A stretch of 64,000 nucleotides of DNA from Sphingomonas melonis (GTDB taxonomy: Bacteria; Pseudomonadota; Alphaproteobacteria; Sphingomonadales; Sphingomonadaceae), in NCBI RefSeq assembly GCF_013409985.1, contig NZ_JACCBY010000001.1, forward strand, positions 992,001-1,056,000, written 5' to 3'. Of the stretch, positions 34,366-42,643 are shown piece by piece (positions within the stretch are counted from its first letter, which is position 1; each line of letters starts with the position of its first letter). The notes under the pieces are model-generated. The model saw only the letters and a program-made list of their open reading frames with translations, searched no databases and was not told the origin of the DNA. Both the position numbers and the translations under genes were made by a program.

Positions 34366-37047
34366 ATGAAGGATAAGCCGATGCCGCCGATCGTCACCGA
34401 TGCGCTCGATCGTGCCCGGGCGCATGCTCCCTTTCTCGCGCTACTGATCGACCGGGAGCCGGTGCTGGCGGAACGGCTGGCGGCGGGGCAGTTCGACCTG
34501 GCCTATACCACCGCGACGCCCGACATGCCGATCGCGCGGCAATTGCGGCTCGACCGGCGCGCATTGGCGCTGAGCGTCGCGATCGGCGACCTCGCCGGCG
34601 TGCTCGACCTCACCGGGGTGACGCAGGCGCTGAGCGATTTCGCCGATCGTGCGCTCGACCGGGCGATCCGCGCGGCGATCGAGGAGCGGACCCCCGGTGC
34701 CGAGCCGCGCGGCTTTGCGGCGATCGCGCTCGGCAAGCAGGGCAGCCGCGAGCTCAATTATTCCTCCGACATCGATCCGATCCTGATCTTCGATCCGCGT
34801 ACGCTGCCGCATCGCGCGCGCGAGGAGCCCGAAGAGGCGGCGGTGCGCATCGCCAAGCGCGTGGTCGAGCTGCTCCAGGCGCGCGATGGCGACGGTTATG
34901 TGCTGCGCGTCGACCTGCGGCTGCGGCCGTCGCCCGAGGCAACGCCGATCGCGCTGCCGGTCGACGGGGCGATCGGCTATTATGAATCGCAGGCGCTGAC
35001 CTGGGAGCGGGCGGCGTTCATCCGGGCGCGGGCGGCGGCGGGGGACCTCGCGCTCGGCCGCTATTTCCTCGATGCGATACGGCCCTTCGTCTGGCGGCGC
35101 GGGCTCGACTTCGGCGCGATCGGCGAAATCCGCGACCTGTCGCGGCGGATTCGCGATCATTATGCCAGCGGCCAGGCGTTCGGCCCCGGCTACGACCTCA
35201 AGCGCGGGCGCGGCGGCATCCGCGAGGCGGAGTTCTTCGCGCAGATCCACCAGCTGATCCATGGCGGCCGCGATCCGGCGCTGCGGGCACCGGCGACCCG
35301 CGACGCGCTGGCGCGGCTCGCCGAGGCGGGCTGGATCGGCGTGGACGAGGCGGCGGCGCTGACCGGCTCCTACACGCTGTTGCGCACGATCGAACATCGC
35401 GTCCAGATGATCGACGATCGGCAGACGCATAGCCTGCCGACCGGCGCGGCGCTGGATACGGTCGCACGGCTGCACGGGGTCGACGACGGCGATGTATTGA
35501 TCGCGCTGCTACGCGGGCCGGTCGAGCAAGCCGGGCGGATCTACGATGCACTGGACGACGGGCGGGGATCGGAGTTTCCGCACGATCCGCAGGCGCTGGC
35601 CGAGCGGCTGCACGCGGCGGGCTTTGCCGATGGCGAGGCGGCGGCGGCGCGGATCGCCGGCTGGCGCGCGGGCCGCTACCCGGCGCTGCGCAGCCCCGCG
35701 GCGCGCGCGGCGCTGGAAGCGGTGCTGCCGGTGCTGATGCCGGCGCTCGCCGGCGCGCCCGATCCCGCCGCGGCGCTGCTGCGGCTCGACGTGCTGCTCG
35801 AACGGCTGGCGAGCGCGATCAACATCCTGCGTCTGCTCGAGGCGCGGCCCGGTCTCGCGGCGCTGCTCGCGACGATCCTCAGCCATGCCGCGCCGCTCGC
35901 CGACGCGCTGGCGACGCGGCCCGAGCTGATCGACTGGCTGATCGATCCCGGCGCGTTCGAGCCGCTCGGCGATGTCGCGACACTCGCCGCCGAGATGAAG
36001 CGCGGCGAGGGGCGCGATTATCAGGCGCTGCTCGACCATGTCCGCCGCATCGTCGGCGAGAAGCGGTTCGCGCTCGGTTCGCAGGTGGTGGCGGGCGCCG
36101 CCGATCCGCTCGACGCGGCGGCAGGCTATTCCCGGCTCGCCGAGGCGGCGATCGAGGTGCTCGCCGAGGCGACGATCGCCGAATTCGCGCAGGCGCACGG
36201 CCGGGTGCCGGACAGCGAGTTGCTGATCCTCGCCTTCGGGCGGCTCGGGGGCTGCGCGCTGACCCATGCCAGCGACCTCGACCTCGTCTATCTCTTCACC
36301 GGCGACTTCAACGCCGAATCCGACGGCGCCAAGCCGCTGGGCGCGACGCTCTATTACAATCGGCTGGCGCAGCGGGTGACCGCGGCGCTGTCGGTGCCGA
36401 CCGCGGCGGGGCCGCTCTATCCGGTCGACACGCGGCTGCGGCCATCGGGGACGCAGGGGCCGCTGGTCGTGTCGCTCGACTCCTTCGCCCGCTATCAGCG
36501 CGAGGAGGCATGGACCTGGGAGCATATGGCGCTGACCCGCGCACGGCCGGTGTTCGGATCGGCCGCCGGGCGCGCGGCGGCGGCGGCGGTGATCGCCGAC
36601 GTGCTCGGGGGCGCGCGGCCCGAGCGTGACCTTGCCGGCGAGGCGGTGGCGATGCGCGCCGAGATGGCGCGGCACAAGCCGCCGACCGGGCCGCTCGATG
36701 CCAAGTTGCTGCCCGGCGGGCTGGTCGATCTGGAATTCACCGTCCATCTCGCGCAGCTCTGTCACCGCACCGGCTTCGATCCGCATCTCGGCACCGCAAT
36801 CGCGGCGCTGGTCGCGGCGGGACTGTTGCCGGGCGGACTGGCGGCGGCGAACGACCTGCTGACCCGTCTGCTCGTCGTGCTGCGGCTCGTCGCGCCTGAT
36901 GCGGCCGAGCCGCCGCCGGCGACCCGCGATCTGATCGCGCGCGCGCTGCGCCTCGACGGCTGGGACGCGGTGCTTGCCGCGCTGACCGCGACGCGGCAGG
37001 AGGTCGAGGCGGCCTGGGCCCGCACGACAGGAGGCAGACATGGATGA
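34366..37047 (+). CDS. glnE: glutamine synthetase adenylyltransferase / deadenylylase
   Basis: Bifunctional enzyme that adds AMP to, and removes it from, glutamine synthetase, matching its activity to nitrogen supply under control of PII. At 893 residues it is slightly shorter than the E. coli protein (946). Both nucleotidyltransferase domains are present: ALGKQGSRELNYSSDIDPIL with the metal aspartates at 135 and 137 (deadenylylase half), and FGRLGGCALTHASDLDLVYL near 624-643 (adenylylase half). Each is followed by a helical domain (for example DLKRGRGGIREAEFFAQ and KLLPGGLVDLEFTVHLAQ). A short GC-rich linker joins the halves. It overlaps the peroxiredoxin gene by 8 bases, so the two are co-translated. 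Confidence 0.96.
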   Translation: MKDKPMPPIVTDALDRARAHAPFLALLIDREPVLAERLAAGQFDLAYTTATPDMPIARQLRLDRRALALSVAIGDLAGVLDLTGVTQALSDFADRALDRAIRAAIEERTPGAEPRGFAAIALGKQGSRELNYSSDIDPILIFDPRTLPHRAREEPEEAAVRIAKRVVELLQARDGDGYVLRVDLRLRPSPEATPIALPVDGAIGYYESQALTWERAAFIRARAAAGDLALGRYFLDAIRPFVWRRGLDFGAIGEIRDLSRRIRDHYASGQAFGPGYDLKRGRGGIREAEFFAQIHQLIHGGRDPALRAPATRDALARLAEAGWIGVDEAAALTGSYTLLRTIEHRVQMIDDRQTHSLPTGAALDTVARLHGVDDGDVLIALLRGPVEQAGRIYDALDDGRGSEFPHDPQALAERLHAAGFADGEAAAARIAGWRAGRYPALRSPAARAALEAVLPVLMPALAGAPDPAAALLRLDVLLERLASAINILRLLEARPGLAALLATILSHAAPLADALATRPELIDWLIDPGAFEPLGDVATLAAEMKRGEGRDYQALLDHVRRIVGEKRFALGSQVVAGAADPLDAAAGYSRLAEAAIEVLAEATIAEFAQAHGRVPDSELLILAFGRLGGCALTHASDLDLVYLFTGDFNAESDGAKPLGATLYYNRLAQRVTAALSVPTAAGPLYPVDTRLRPSGTQGPLVVSLDSFARYQREEAWTWEHMALTRARPVFGSAAGRAAAAAVIADVLGGARPERDLAGEAVAMRAEMARHKPPTGPLDAKLLPGGLVDLEFTVHLAQLCHRTGFDPHLGTAIAALVAAGLLPGGLAAANDLLTRLLVVLRLVAPDAAEPPPATRDLIARALRLDGWDAVLAALTATRQEVEAAWARTTGGRHG

Positions 37048-37504
37048 CGGCGCGACGATCCCGGCGGTGACGGTGACCGCCCCCGATGGCTCGCCCATGG
37101 CGCTGGCGGATGTGCCGCTGCCGGCGGTGATCTATTTCTATCCCAAGGACGATACCACCGGGTGCACGCGGGAGGCGCAGGACTTTTCGGCGCTGTCGGA
37201 GGCGTTCGCCGCCGCGGGGGTGAGCGTCCTCGGGATCAGCAAGGACCCGCCCGCCAAACACGCCAAGTTCATCGCCAAATATGGCCTCACCGTTGGGCTG
37301 GCGAGCGACGAGGACGGCAGCGCCTGCGACGCCTTCGGCACGTGGGGCGAGAAGCAGATGTACGGCAAGACCTATATGGGGATCGAGCGGGCGACCTTCC
37401 TGTTCGGTGCCGACGGGCGGCTCGCTAAGGCGTGGCGCAAGGTCAAGGTGCCCGGTCATGCCGAAGCGGTGCTGGCCGCGGCGCGGGAGAAGGGCGCAAC
37501 GTAA
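37040..37504 (+). CDS. bcp: peroxiredoxin (BCP/PrxQ type)
   Basis: Thiol peroxidase of 154 residues that reduces hydrogen and organic peroxides, presumably with thioredoxin. The active site is YPKDDTTGCTREAQDF with peroxidatic Cys42. The usual resolving cysteine five residues on is replaced by Gln47, so disulphide partners must be Cys96 (DGSACDAFG) or an external thiol. The MYGKTYMGIERATFLF segment is typical of the family. Start at 37040 lies within the end of glnE. This tight link to a nitrogen-control gene is common in related genomes from what I recall and may have no functional meaning. Confidence 0.93.
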   Translation: MDDGATIPAVTVTAPDGSPMALADVPLPAVIYFYPKDDTTGCTREAQDFSALSEAFAAAGVSVLGISKDPPAKHAKFIAKYGLTVGLASDEDGSACDAFGTWGEKQMYGKTYMGIERATFLFGADGRLAKAWRKVKVPGHAEAVLAAAREKGAT

Positions 37505-37545
37505 CTCTACCCCCGCCAAGCGGACATGATGGGCTGACGGGGGCG

Positions 37546-38031
37546 TCAGCCGCCTACGGTGATCGTGCCCTTCGCCCGTTCGCCGTCATTGGCGAGGTCG
37601 AGGCGGAAGGGCTGGTCCTCGTCGGTAGTGCCGCTGAGGCCCTGGCCGTTCTGCTTCACCGTGAAGCCCGCCTTGCCGAGCCGTTCCTGGAACCAGCCGC
37701 GGACCCGATCGGCGGAGGCGGGGCTGGTGAAGCGCACGCGCAGGTTGCCCGCCTCTTCCTTGCCGGCGACGTCGACCGCCTCGATCGTCGAGCCGGGGTA
37801 GAGGTGGACGCCGTTGAGGTCGAAGTTGGTCGCGTCGAGCTGAATCTTGGGCAGCTTGATCTGGCCGGAGAGGCCGGGGAGGTCGATCTTCATCTGCCCC
37901 GACTTCGCATCGACCGCGCCGCGCACGTTGCCGCCGTCGGCGTTGATCGACACCGACGTGCCTTCGCCCGAACGATCGCAGGCGGTGAGCGGCAGCGCGA
38001 GCAGGGCGGCGCAGAGCAGCAGGCGGGTCAT
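37546..38031 (-). CDS. lipoprotein of unknown function
   Basis: Product of 161 residues: signal LLLCAALLALPLTAC with lipobox LTAC (Cys about 18). The rest is rich in beta-strand pattern (SVSINADGGNVRGAVDAKSG, GQMKIDLPGLSG-type repeats, LYPGSTIEAVDVAGKEE). The strand-turn repeats suggest a small adhesin-like or DUF4097-type sheet. ATG at 38031; an upstream extension of the frame lacks a ribosome site. Single gene convergent with the peroxiredoxin gene. Confidence 0.72.
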   Translation of the reverse strand: MTRLLLCAALLALPLTACDRSGEGTSVSINADGGNVRGAVDAKSGQMKIDLPGLSGQIKLPKIQLDATNFDLNGVHLYPGSTIEAVDVAGKEEAGNLRVRFTSPASADRVRGWFQERLGKAGFTVKQNGQGLSGTTDEDQPFRLDLANDGERAKGTITVGG

Positions 38032-38132
38032 GGCGGGCCTCGTGTATTGATCAGGCAATACACGTAGGCGCTCCGCCACGGCCGATCAAGCGGGGTTCCG
38101 ATGGCGGGCGCTTGCGCGTAGGAGGCGCCATC

Positions 38133-39401
38133 GTGACACGTTCATCCCACACCCCCGCGCCGGCGCTCGTCGGCGCTTCCCCGAGCGTTGCGGCCGAGCC
38201 GGCCGGCGCGCCGATCGGCTTCGTCGAGTTCGTCGCGCTGGTCGCGGCGCTGATGTCGCTCGCCGCGCTCGGCATCGATTCGATGCTGCCGGCGCTGCCC
38301 GCGATCGGGCGGTCGCTGGGCATCGCCACCGAGAACCAGCGCCAGTTCATCGTCACCGCCTTCGTCCTCGGCTTCGGCATCGCGCAGCTCGCGCATGGGC
38401 CGCTCGCCGACCGGTTCGGGCGGCGGACGGTGCTGCTGTGGGCGATCGGCGGCTATGTCATCGCCAATATCGCCTGTGCGGTGTCGGCGAGCTTTCCGCT
38501 GCTGCTCGCCGCGCGCGTGTTCGGCGGCGCGATGGTCGCCGCGACGCGCGTCGCCACGGTCGCGATGGTGCGCGACTGCTATCACGGCCGGCCGATGGCG
38601 CGGGTCATGTCGATCGCGTTCATGGTGTTCATGATCGTTCCCGTGCTCGCCCCCGCCTTCGGCCAGACGGTGCTGTTGTTCGCCAATTGGCGCGGCATCT
38701 TCTGGGTCGTCGCCGGGCTGAGCCTGGTGATCTGGACCTGGTTCTTCATCCGCATGCCCGAAACGCTCCACGTCGATGCGCAGCAGCCGCTGTCGGTGCG
38801 GCGCGTCGCGGGCGGCTGGAAGCAGACGCTGAGCGATCGCTGGTCGCTCGGCTATACGCTCGCCTCGACCTCGCTGATGGGCGCGCTCTACGGCTATCTC
38901 AATTCCGTCCAGCAGATCATGTTCGACACGTTCGAGCACCCGCAGCTGCTCGCGGTGATGTTCGCGGTGACCGCGGGGCTGATGGCGGCGGCAAACCTGA
39001 CCAACGCGCGGCTGGTAATGCGGCTCGGCACGCGGCTGATCAGCCATAGCGCGGTGACGATGCTGGTCGTGCTGAGCGCGATCCACCTCGCCATCGCGCT
39101 CGCCGGCTATGAGACGTTGGTCGGCTTCGTCATCCTCCAGGCGCTGACCATGGGCTGTTTCGGCCTCGCCACCTCCAATTTCTCGTCGATGGCGATGGAG
39201 AATATGGGCGGCATCGCCGGCACCGCGTCGAGCGTCCAGGGCTTCACCAGCGTCACCTTCGGCGCGCTGATCGGCCTGGTCATCGGCCAGGCGTTCGACG
39301 GCAGCACCGCGCCGCTCGCCGCCGGCTTCCTGATCTGCGGCGTCATCGCGCTGAGCGTCGTCGCGATCACCGAGCGCGGCCGGCTGTTCCGCCCCGCCTG
39401 A
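38133..39401 (+). CDS. MFS drug exporter, Bcr/CflA family
   Basis: Inner-membrane proton-driven exporter of 422 residues with 12 predicted helices. Family marks are DSMLPALPAIGRSLGI in helix 1, the loop motif GPLADRFGRRTVLLW between helices 2 and 3, and RVATVAMVRDCYHGR / MVFMIVPVLAPAFGQ of Bcr/CflA proteins. Likely substrates are hydrophobic drugs or metabolites such as bicyclomycin, chloramphenicol or sulfonamides; the true substrate is unknown. A GTG at 38133 is preferred because AGGAGG lies eight bases upstream. The frame also stays open to a TTG at 38112. Confidence 0.9.
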   Translation: MTRSSHTPAPALVGASPSVAAEPAGAPIGFVEFVALVAALMSLAALGIDSMLPALPAIGRSLGIATENQRQFIVTAFVLGFGIAQLAHGPLADRFGRRTVLLWAIGGYVIANIACAVSASFPLLLAARVFGGAMVAATRVATVAMVRDCYHGRPMARVMSIAFMVFMIVPVLAPAFGQTVLLFANWRGIFWVVAGLSLVIWTWFFIRMPETLHVDAQQPLSVRRVAGGWKQTLSDRWSLGYTLASTSLMGALYGYLNSVQQIMFDTFEHPQLLAVMFAVTAGLMAAANLTNARLVMRLGTRLISHSAVTMLVVLSAIHLAIALAGYETLVGFVILQALTMGCFGLATSNFSSMAMENMGGIAGTASSVQGFTSVTFGALIGLVIGQAFDGSTAPLAAGFLICGVIALSVVAITERGRLFRPA

Positions 39402-39464
39402 GCGATGCCGCGGAACCGCCGCTGCCTCCCCGCCGTTCGCACCGGGTAACACGAGGAGGTTGTG

Positions 39465-39806
39465 ATGGGTGGACATCAGGTCACGGGTCATGGGTCGGGC
39501 GACGACGGCTATGACGAAGAAGGCTATGACGAGAGCCAGCGCGCCGAGATCCTGGAGGCGACGCGCAACGGCCCCAGCGACGGGCTGGTGCTGACCGACC
39601 TCAACCCCGACCTCGGCGACGATGACGAGGAAGAGGAATCGATCGACGAACTCGACATGGATTCGGAGGAGGTCGGCGAGAGCGACCCGACCGTCGACAT
39701 GGACGAGGACGATATCGACGAGGATGACGCCCAGGACGATTTCGACGCCGGCACGACGTCCGACGAGGATGTCGACGACGCCGACGACGTGGCGCTGCGA
39801 CCCTGA
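39465..39806 (+). CDS. highly acidic protein of unknown function
   Basis: Product of 113 residues in which Asp and Glu make up almost half of the last 75 positions (DDDEEEESIDELDMDSEEVG, DMDEDDIDEDDAQDDFDAG). A short, more normal segment (about 25-48) may be helical. The ATG at 39465 has GAGGAGG five bases upstream, a strong ribosome site that argues for real expression. Likely disordered; could bind cations or basic proteins. Confidence 0.62.
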   Translation: MGGHQVTGHGSGDDGYDEEGYDESQRAEILEATRNGPSDGLVLTDLNPDLGDDDEEEESIDELDMDSEEVGESDPTVDMDEDDIDEDDAQDDFDAGTTSDEDVDDADDVALRP

Positions 39807-39899
39807 ACCAGCCCGGCATCGTGCCACCCCCGGCCTGACCGGGGTGGAACGATGCCCGCGGGGCGGCGTTGGCCGCCCCCCTGACTGACGGACCTGTTG

Positions 39900-40127
39900 A
39901 TGCGTAACCTGCTGTGCCTGCCATGGGCGATGAGCCTGGCCGCCTGTTCGGGGCCGGTGACCGAAGAGCCGGCCAATGCGGTCGACGTCGAAGCGGCGGC
40001 CTCGCGAGCGCAATCCGACATCGCCAATTACGCCGCCGGGACTGGCCATCGCACGACGCGCGCCACCAGCAAGCCGGCGCCGCTGCCGAGCGCCGCGCTG
40101 CCCAAGGTTGCCCCCGGCGTACGCTAA
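39900..40127 (+). CDS. small lipoprotein
   Basis: Product of 75 residues with a short signal and lipobox (LPWAMSLAAC, Cys16), then an Ala/Pro-rich mature part without a recognised domain. Start at the ATG at 39900; the TTG in front of it is less likely. No family identified. Confidence 0.5.
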   Translation: MRNLLCLPWAMSLAACSGPVTEEPANAVDVEAAASRAQSDIANYAAGTGHRTTRATSKPAPLPSAALPKVAPGVR

Positions 40128-40393
40128 GCATCCCCTGACACGCTGCCGTTCCGCACCGGCGAACGGCCCCCTGCATACCCCGTCCGCCGCCTTGCCCGGC
40201 CGTCCGCCGACGGTACCGAGAGGGCGTTCATCCGGGTGACAGGAACTGTGGCGCGAAAGCCACACGGTCGAACGTTCCCGCCAAAAGTGACTTCGCATTG
40301 CAACAAAGGTCCAAAATCGCAGTTTGAACGGACCTGGGCTGAACGACGATACGTCGTCGTCGCCCGAGTTGAGGCAACACAAGGTAAACACAC

Positions 40394-41047
40394 ATGCGTA
40401 AGCTCGCCCTCGCGGCCGCCGTTGCGGCAGCGTCCTTCGCCGTCCCCGCCTTCGCGCAGGACATGTCGACCACCGGCACGACCGACACCGCCGTCGCCAC
40501 CGACGCGCAGGTCGACACCGCGCCCCAGGCTCCGGACGGCACGCGCGCTTTCGGCATCGAGCCGTACGTCGCCGTGATGGGCGGCTGGGAGCAGTTCGAC
40601 CGCCAGGCCGTTGCCGGCATCCCCGCGCAGCCCAAGGGCTACAACCTCGACGGCGCGCTGATCGAAGGCATCGTCGGCTTCAACGTGCCGCTCGGCCCGG
40701 TGTTCGTCGGCGCCGAGGGTTCGGTCGCCAAGGGCGTGTCGGGTGACATCGACTGGCAGTATGGCGCATACGGCCGCTTCGGCTTCCGCGCCGGCGACAG
40801 CGGCCTGTTCTACGGCAAGGTCGGCTACCGCTGGAACAACTTCGACAAGTTCGCTCCGGGCGTCGCTGGCGACCTGAACCGCGACTATCACGCGACCGTC
40901 TATGGCATCGGCGCCGAAGTCGGCCCGAAGGACATCGGCCTCGGCGGCCTGACCGGCAATTCGGGCCTGCGCCTGCGTATGGAGGTTTCGACCTTCGACG
41001 ACGCGCACAGCTTCCGCCCGATGGCGGGTGTGGTCGCACACTTCTAA
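40394..41047 (+). CDS. outer-membrane beta-barrel protein (opacity/OmpA-N-like)
   Basis: Product of 217 residues with signal peptide (ALAAAVAAASFAVPAFAQ), a Thr/Asp-rich 30-residue linker and an eight-stranded barrel pattern: GIEPYVAVMGGWEQF, IEGIVGFNVPLG, VFVGAEGSVAKG, YGAYGRFGFRAG, GLFYGKVGYRWN, and a terminal RPMAGVVAHF ending in Phe. It resembles the porin-family small barrels abundant in sphingomonads. A strong intrinsic terminator follows 24 bases after the stop, so it is a single-gene unit. Heavy use of preferred codons suggests high expression. Confidence 0.85.
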   Translation: MRKLALAAAVAAASFAVPAFAQDMSTTGTTDTAVATDAQVDTAPQAPDGTRAFGIEPYVAVMGGWEQFDRQAVAGIPAQPKGYNLDGALIEGIVGFNVPLGPVFVGAEGSVAKGVSGDIDWQYGAYGRFGFRAGDSGLFYGKVGYRWNNFDKFAPGVAGDLNRDYHATVYGIGAEVGPKDIGLGGLTGNSGLRLRMEVSTFDDAHSFRPMAGVVAHF

Positions 41048-41071
41048 TCGTTCGCACGAACGGTTCGATGG

Positions 41072-41104
41072 GGGCGGGTCTGCTACGGCAGGCCCGCCCT
41101 TTTT
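41072..41104 (+). terminator. intrinsic terminator
   Basis: Stem of 12 bp (GGGCGGGTCTGC / GCAGGCCCGCCC, one T-G pair), loop TACG, followed by five T. This is the clearest Rho-independent terminator in the window; it ends the outer-membrane barrel gene. Confidence 0.92.
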
Positions 41105-41152
41105 CGTTGTACCGCCGGTGATTGCCGGCCCGTCCCTGCCTATATCGGTACC

Positions 41153-41488
41153 ATGGTCGGACGGGTGAAGCGCAGGGCGGGACTGGCGGAGGCCGCGGCC
41201 CGCGCCGCACGCGAGACGGCGCCGCCGCCGTGCCCGATCTGCGGCCGGCCGCTCGGCAGCAAGGTGGAATGGCACCACCTCGTCCCCAAGTCCGAAGGCG
41301 GGCGCGTCACCGCCGCGGTCCATCCGATCTGCCACCGCACCGTCCATGCGCTGATCCCCAATGCCGAGCTGGCGCGGACCTATGCCGATCCGGCGGCGCT
41401 CGCCGCGCATCCGGGGATTGCGCGCTTCGCCCGCTGGATCGCCGACAAGCCCGCCGACTTCCACGCGCCGACGCGACGCGGGCGCTGA
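41153..41488 (+). CDS. HNH-type nuclease-like protein
   Basis: Product of 111 residues with a compact HNH/zinc core: Cys27-x2-Cys30 (PPPCPICGRPLG), WHHLVPKSEGG (His41-His42) and VHPICHRTVHA (Cys60, His61, His65). This is the arrangement of small zinc-bound HNH proteins. The basic N-terminal tail could bind nucleic acid. Targets are unknown, and such stand-alone proteins occur widely in alphaproteobacterial chromosomes without proof of cleavage. No methylase or phage gene nearby. Confidence 0.75.
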   Translation: MVGRVKRRAGLAEAAARAARETAPPPCPICGRPLGSKVEWHHLVPKSEGGRVTAAVHPICHRTVHALIPNAELARTYADPAALAAHPGIARFARWIADKPADFHAPTRRGR

Positions 41489-41775
41489 GCCGGTTGCGTG
41501 ACCGTCCAAGCGGTTGGACGCCGGACATCGACAAGATGGACACCTTGATCGGAACGATTGCCTGCCATCGCTTCGGTGTCTGCACCGCTGGCAAAGAGCG
41601 TCGCGCCGTCAAAGGCTCGCAACCGGCGTGGACGGGAGCCTAGCGGGCGACGACGCGTGTAGGACAGCGCGGATCGGCGGGGCGAGCTTGTTGGCGTGTT
41701 GTGAGGGGCTTGGCGGCGTGACGGGCGAGGGCCGAGCGATCGCGATTCAACGGCGGCGCGGGAGCCCCGCGCGAC

Positions 41776-41970
41776 TCAGCCGCCGATCAGATTGGCGACG
41801 ATGGCGAGGTCGGCGGCATTGGCGACCTCGCCCGAGGCGTCGGTGATCGCGGCGTTGCCGTCGGTACCGTCCGACGCCGAGCCGGCATAATCGACCGCCG
41901 CCCAGACGATCCCCCCGGCCCAGAGCAGCGCCGCCCAGCGGCTGCGGAAGATGCGCGGTGAGGGAAGCAT
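41776..41970 (-). CDS. small single-pass membrane protein
   Basis: Product of 64 residues: basic start MLPSPRIFRSRW, one hydrophobic helix (AALLWAGGIVWAAVDYAG) and an Asp/Ala-rich tail. No strong ribosome site, no family recognised. The clear charge-hydrophobic pattern is the main support. Confidence 0.45.
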   Translation of the reverse strand: MLPSPRIFRSRWAALLWAGGIVWAAVDYAGSASDGTDGNAAITDASGEVANAADLAIVANLIGG

Positions 41971-42004
41971 GGGCGGAGTTTAAGGCGGTGGGATTGCGGT
42001 AGGG

Positions 42005-42271
42005 TTAAGCTGCCGGCCTGATGAGCGCTCCGGCCTCGGCGAGACGCCGGTGCAGGCTCGTCGCCGATAGCTCGAAACCATTGGGCCAAGCCAATGCGCC
42101 TGCTTCGATGAAGGCCCGTGCGAAGAAATTGGGGTCGGCGAGCGGCCTGGTCATGATCGTGTCACGCGCGATCAGCTCGGCAGCGGACCAATTGGCGCTG
42201 CTCCCGTCGGAAAAGGCGAGCGACAGGGTCGCCGGGCCGATGATGGCGATATCGATGAGTTTAATCATCAA
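42005..42271 (-). CDS. DUF2442-type protein, partner of DUF4160
   Basis: Product of 88 residues with the DUF2442 layout: a short strand pair (IKLIDIAIIGPATLSLAFSD) followed by WSAAELIARD and a C-terminal LAWPNGFELSATSLHRRL segment. DUF2442 proteins are often encoded next to DUF4160 in pairs suspected of being toxin-antitoxin modules. Here the start overlaps the DUF4160 end by 11 bases on the same strand, supporting a co-translated pair. Confidence 0.78.
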   Translation of the reverse strand: MMIKLIDIAIIGPATLSLAFSDGSSANWSAAELIARDTIMTRPLADPNFFARAFIEAGALAWPNGFELSATSLHRRLAEAGALIRPAA

Positions 42272-42530
42272 GGTCCGCTCCTGCGATCATCTCAAGCGGC
42301 TGAAGGTCTACGCCGCGCTGCCAGTTTGCCATAAGCTCCGCCTGATGGTCTAGCGCCCATTGCCGGACGATACGAGCAGCTTTGCGGGGCAGGCTGCCCT
42401 CGGTGATCTCGCCATCGGCGATCCGCACGAACGCTTCAAAGCCCTGATAGCTTGCGTGGAAATGCGGTGGCGGGTGATCGTCGAAATACATGCGGATCAC
42501 GATGCCGAAGAAGAGCGATATGACGGGCAT
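42261..42530 (-). CDS. DUF4160-type protein
   Basis: Product of 89 residues carrying the DUF4160 signature: MPVISLFFGIVIRMYFDDH, PPPHFHASYQGFEAFVRI, DGEITEGSLP and WALDHQAELMANW. The HFHA histidines and the acidic residues around them are typical. Function is unproven. Genomic pairing with DUF2442, small size and overlap are the reasons to suspect a toxin-antitoxin type unit. First gene of the pair. Confidence 0.85.
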   Translation of the reverse strand: MPVISLFFGIVIRMYFDDHPPPHFHASYQGFEAFVRIADGEITEGSLPRKAARIVRQWALDHQAELMANWQRGVDLQPLEMIAGADLDD

Positions 42531-42643
42531 ATAATCGCGAGCCTGGTCTTCAGTGGTAACGCTGCCGATCCAATAAGTTGGTTGGCAGTATTTGCCGTCA
42601 GCGTCGTTTTGGAGGGGGCGGAGGCATAGAGGGCGCTGCTGAT

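Noticed and set aside
38142..40391. 749-codon minus-strand frame opposite the MFS exporter
   Set aside because: Asp/His/Arg-rich antisense of a GC-rich membrane-protein gene; no motifs.
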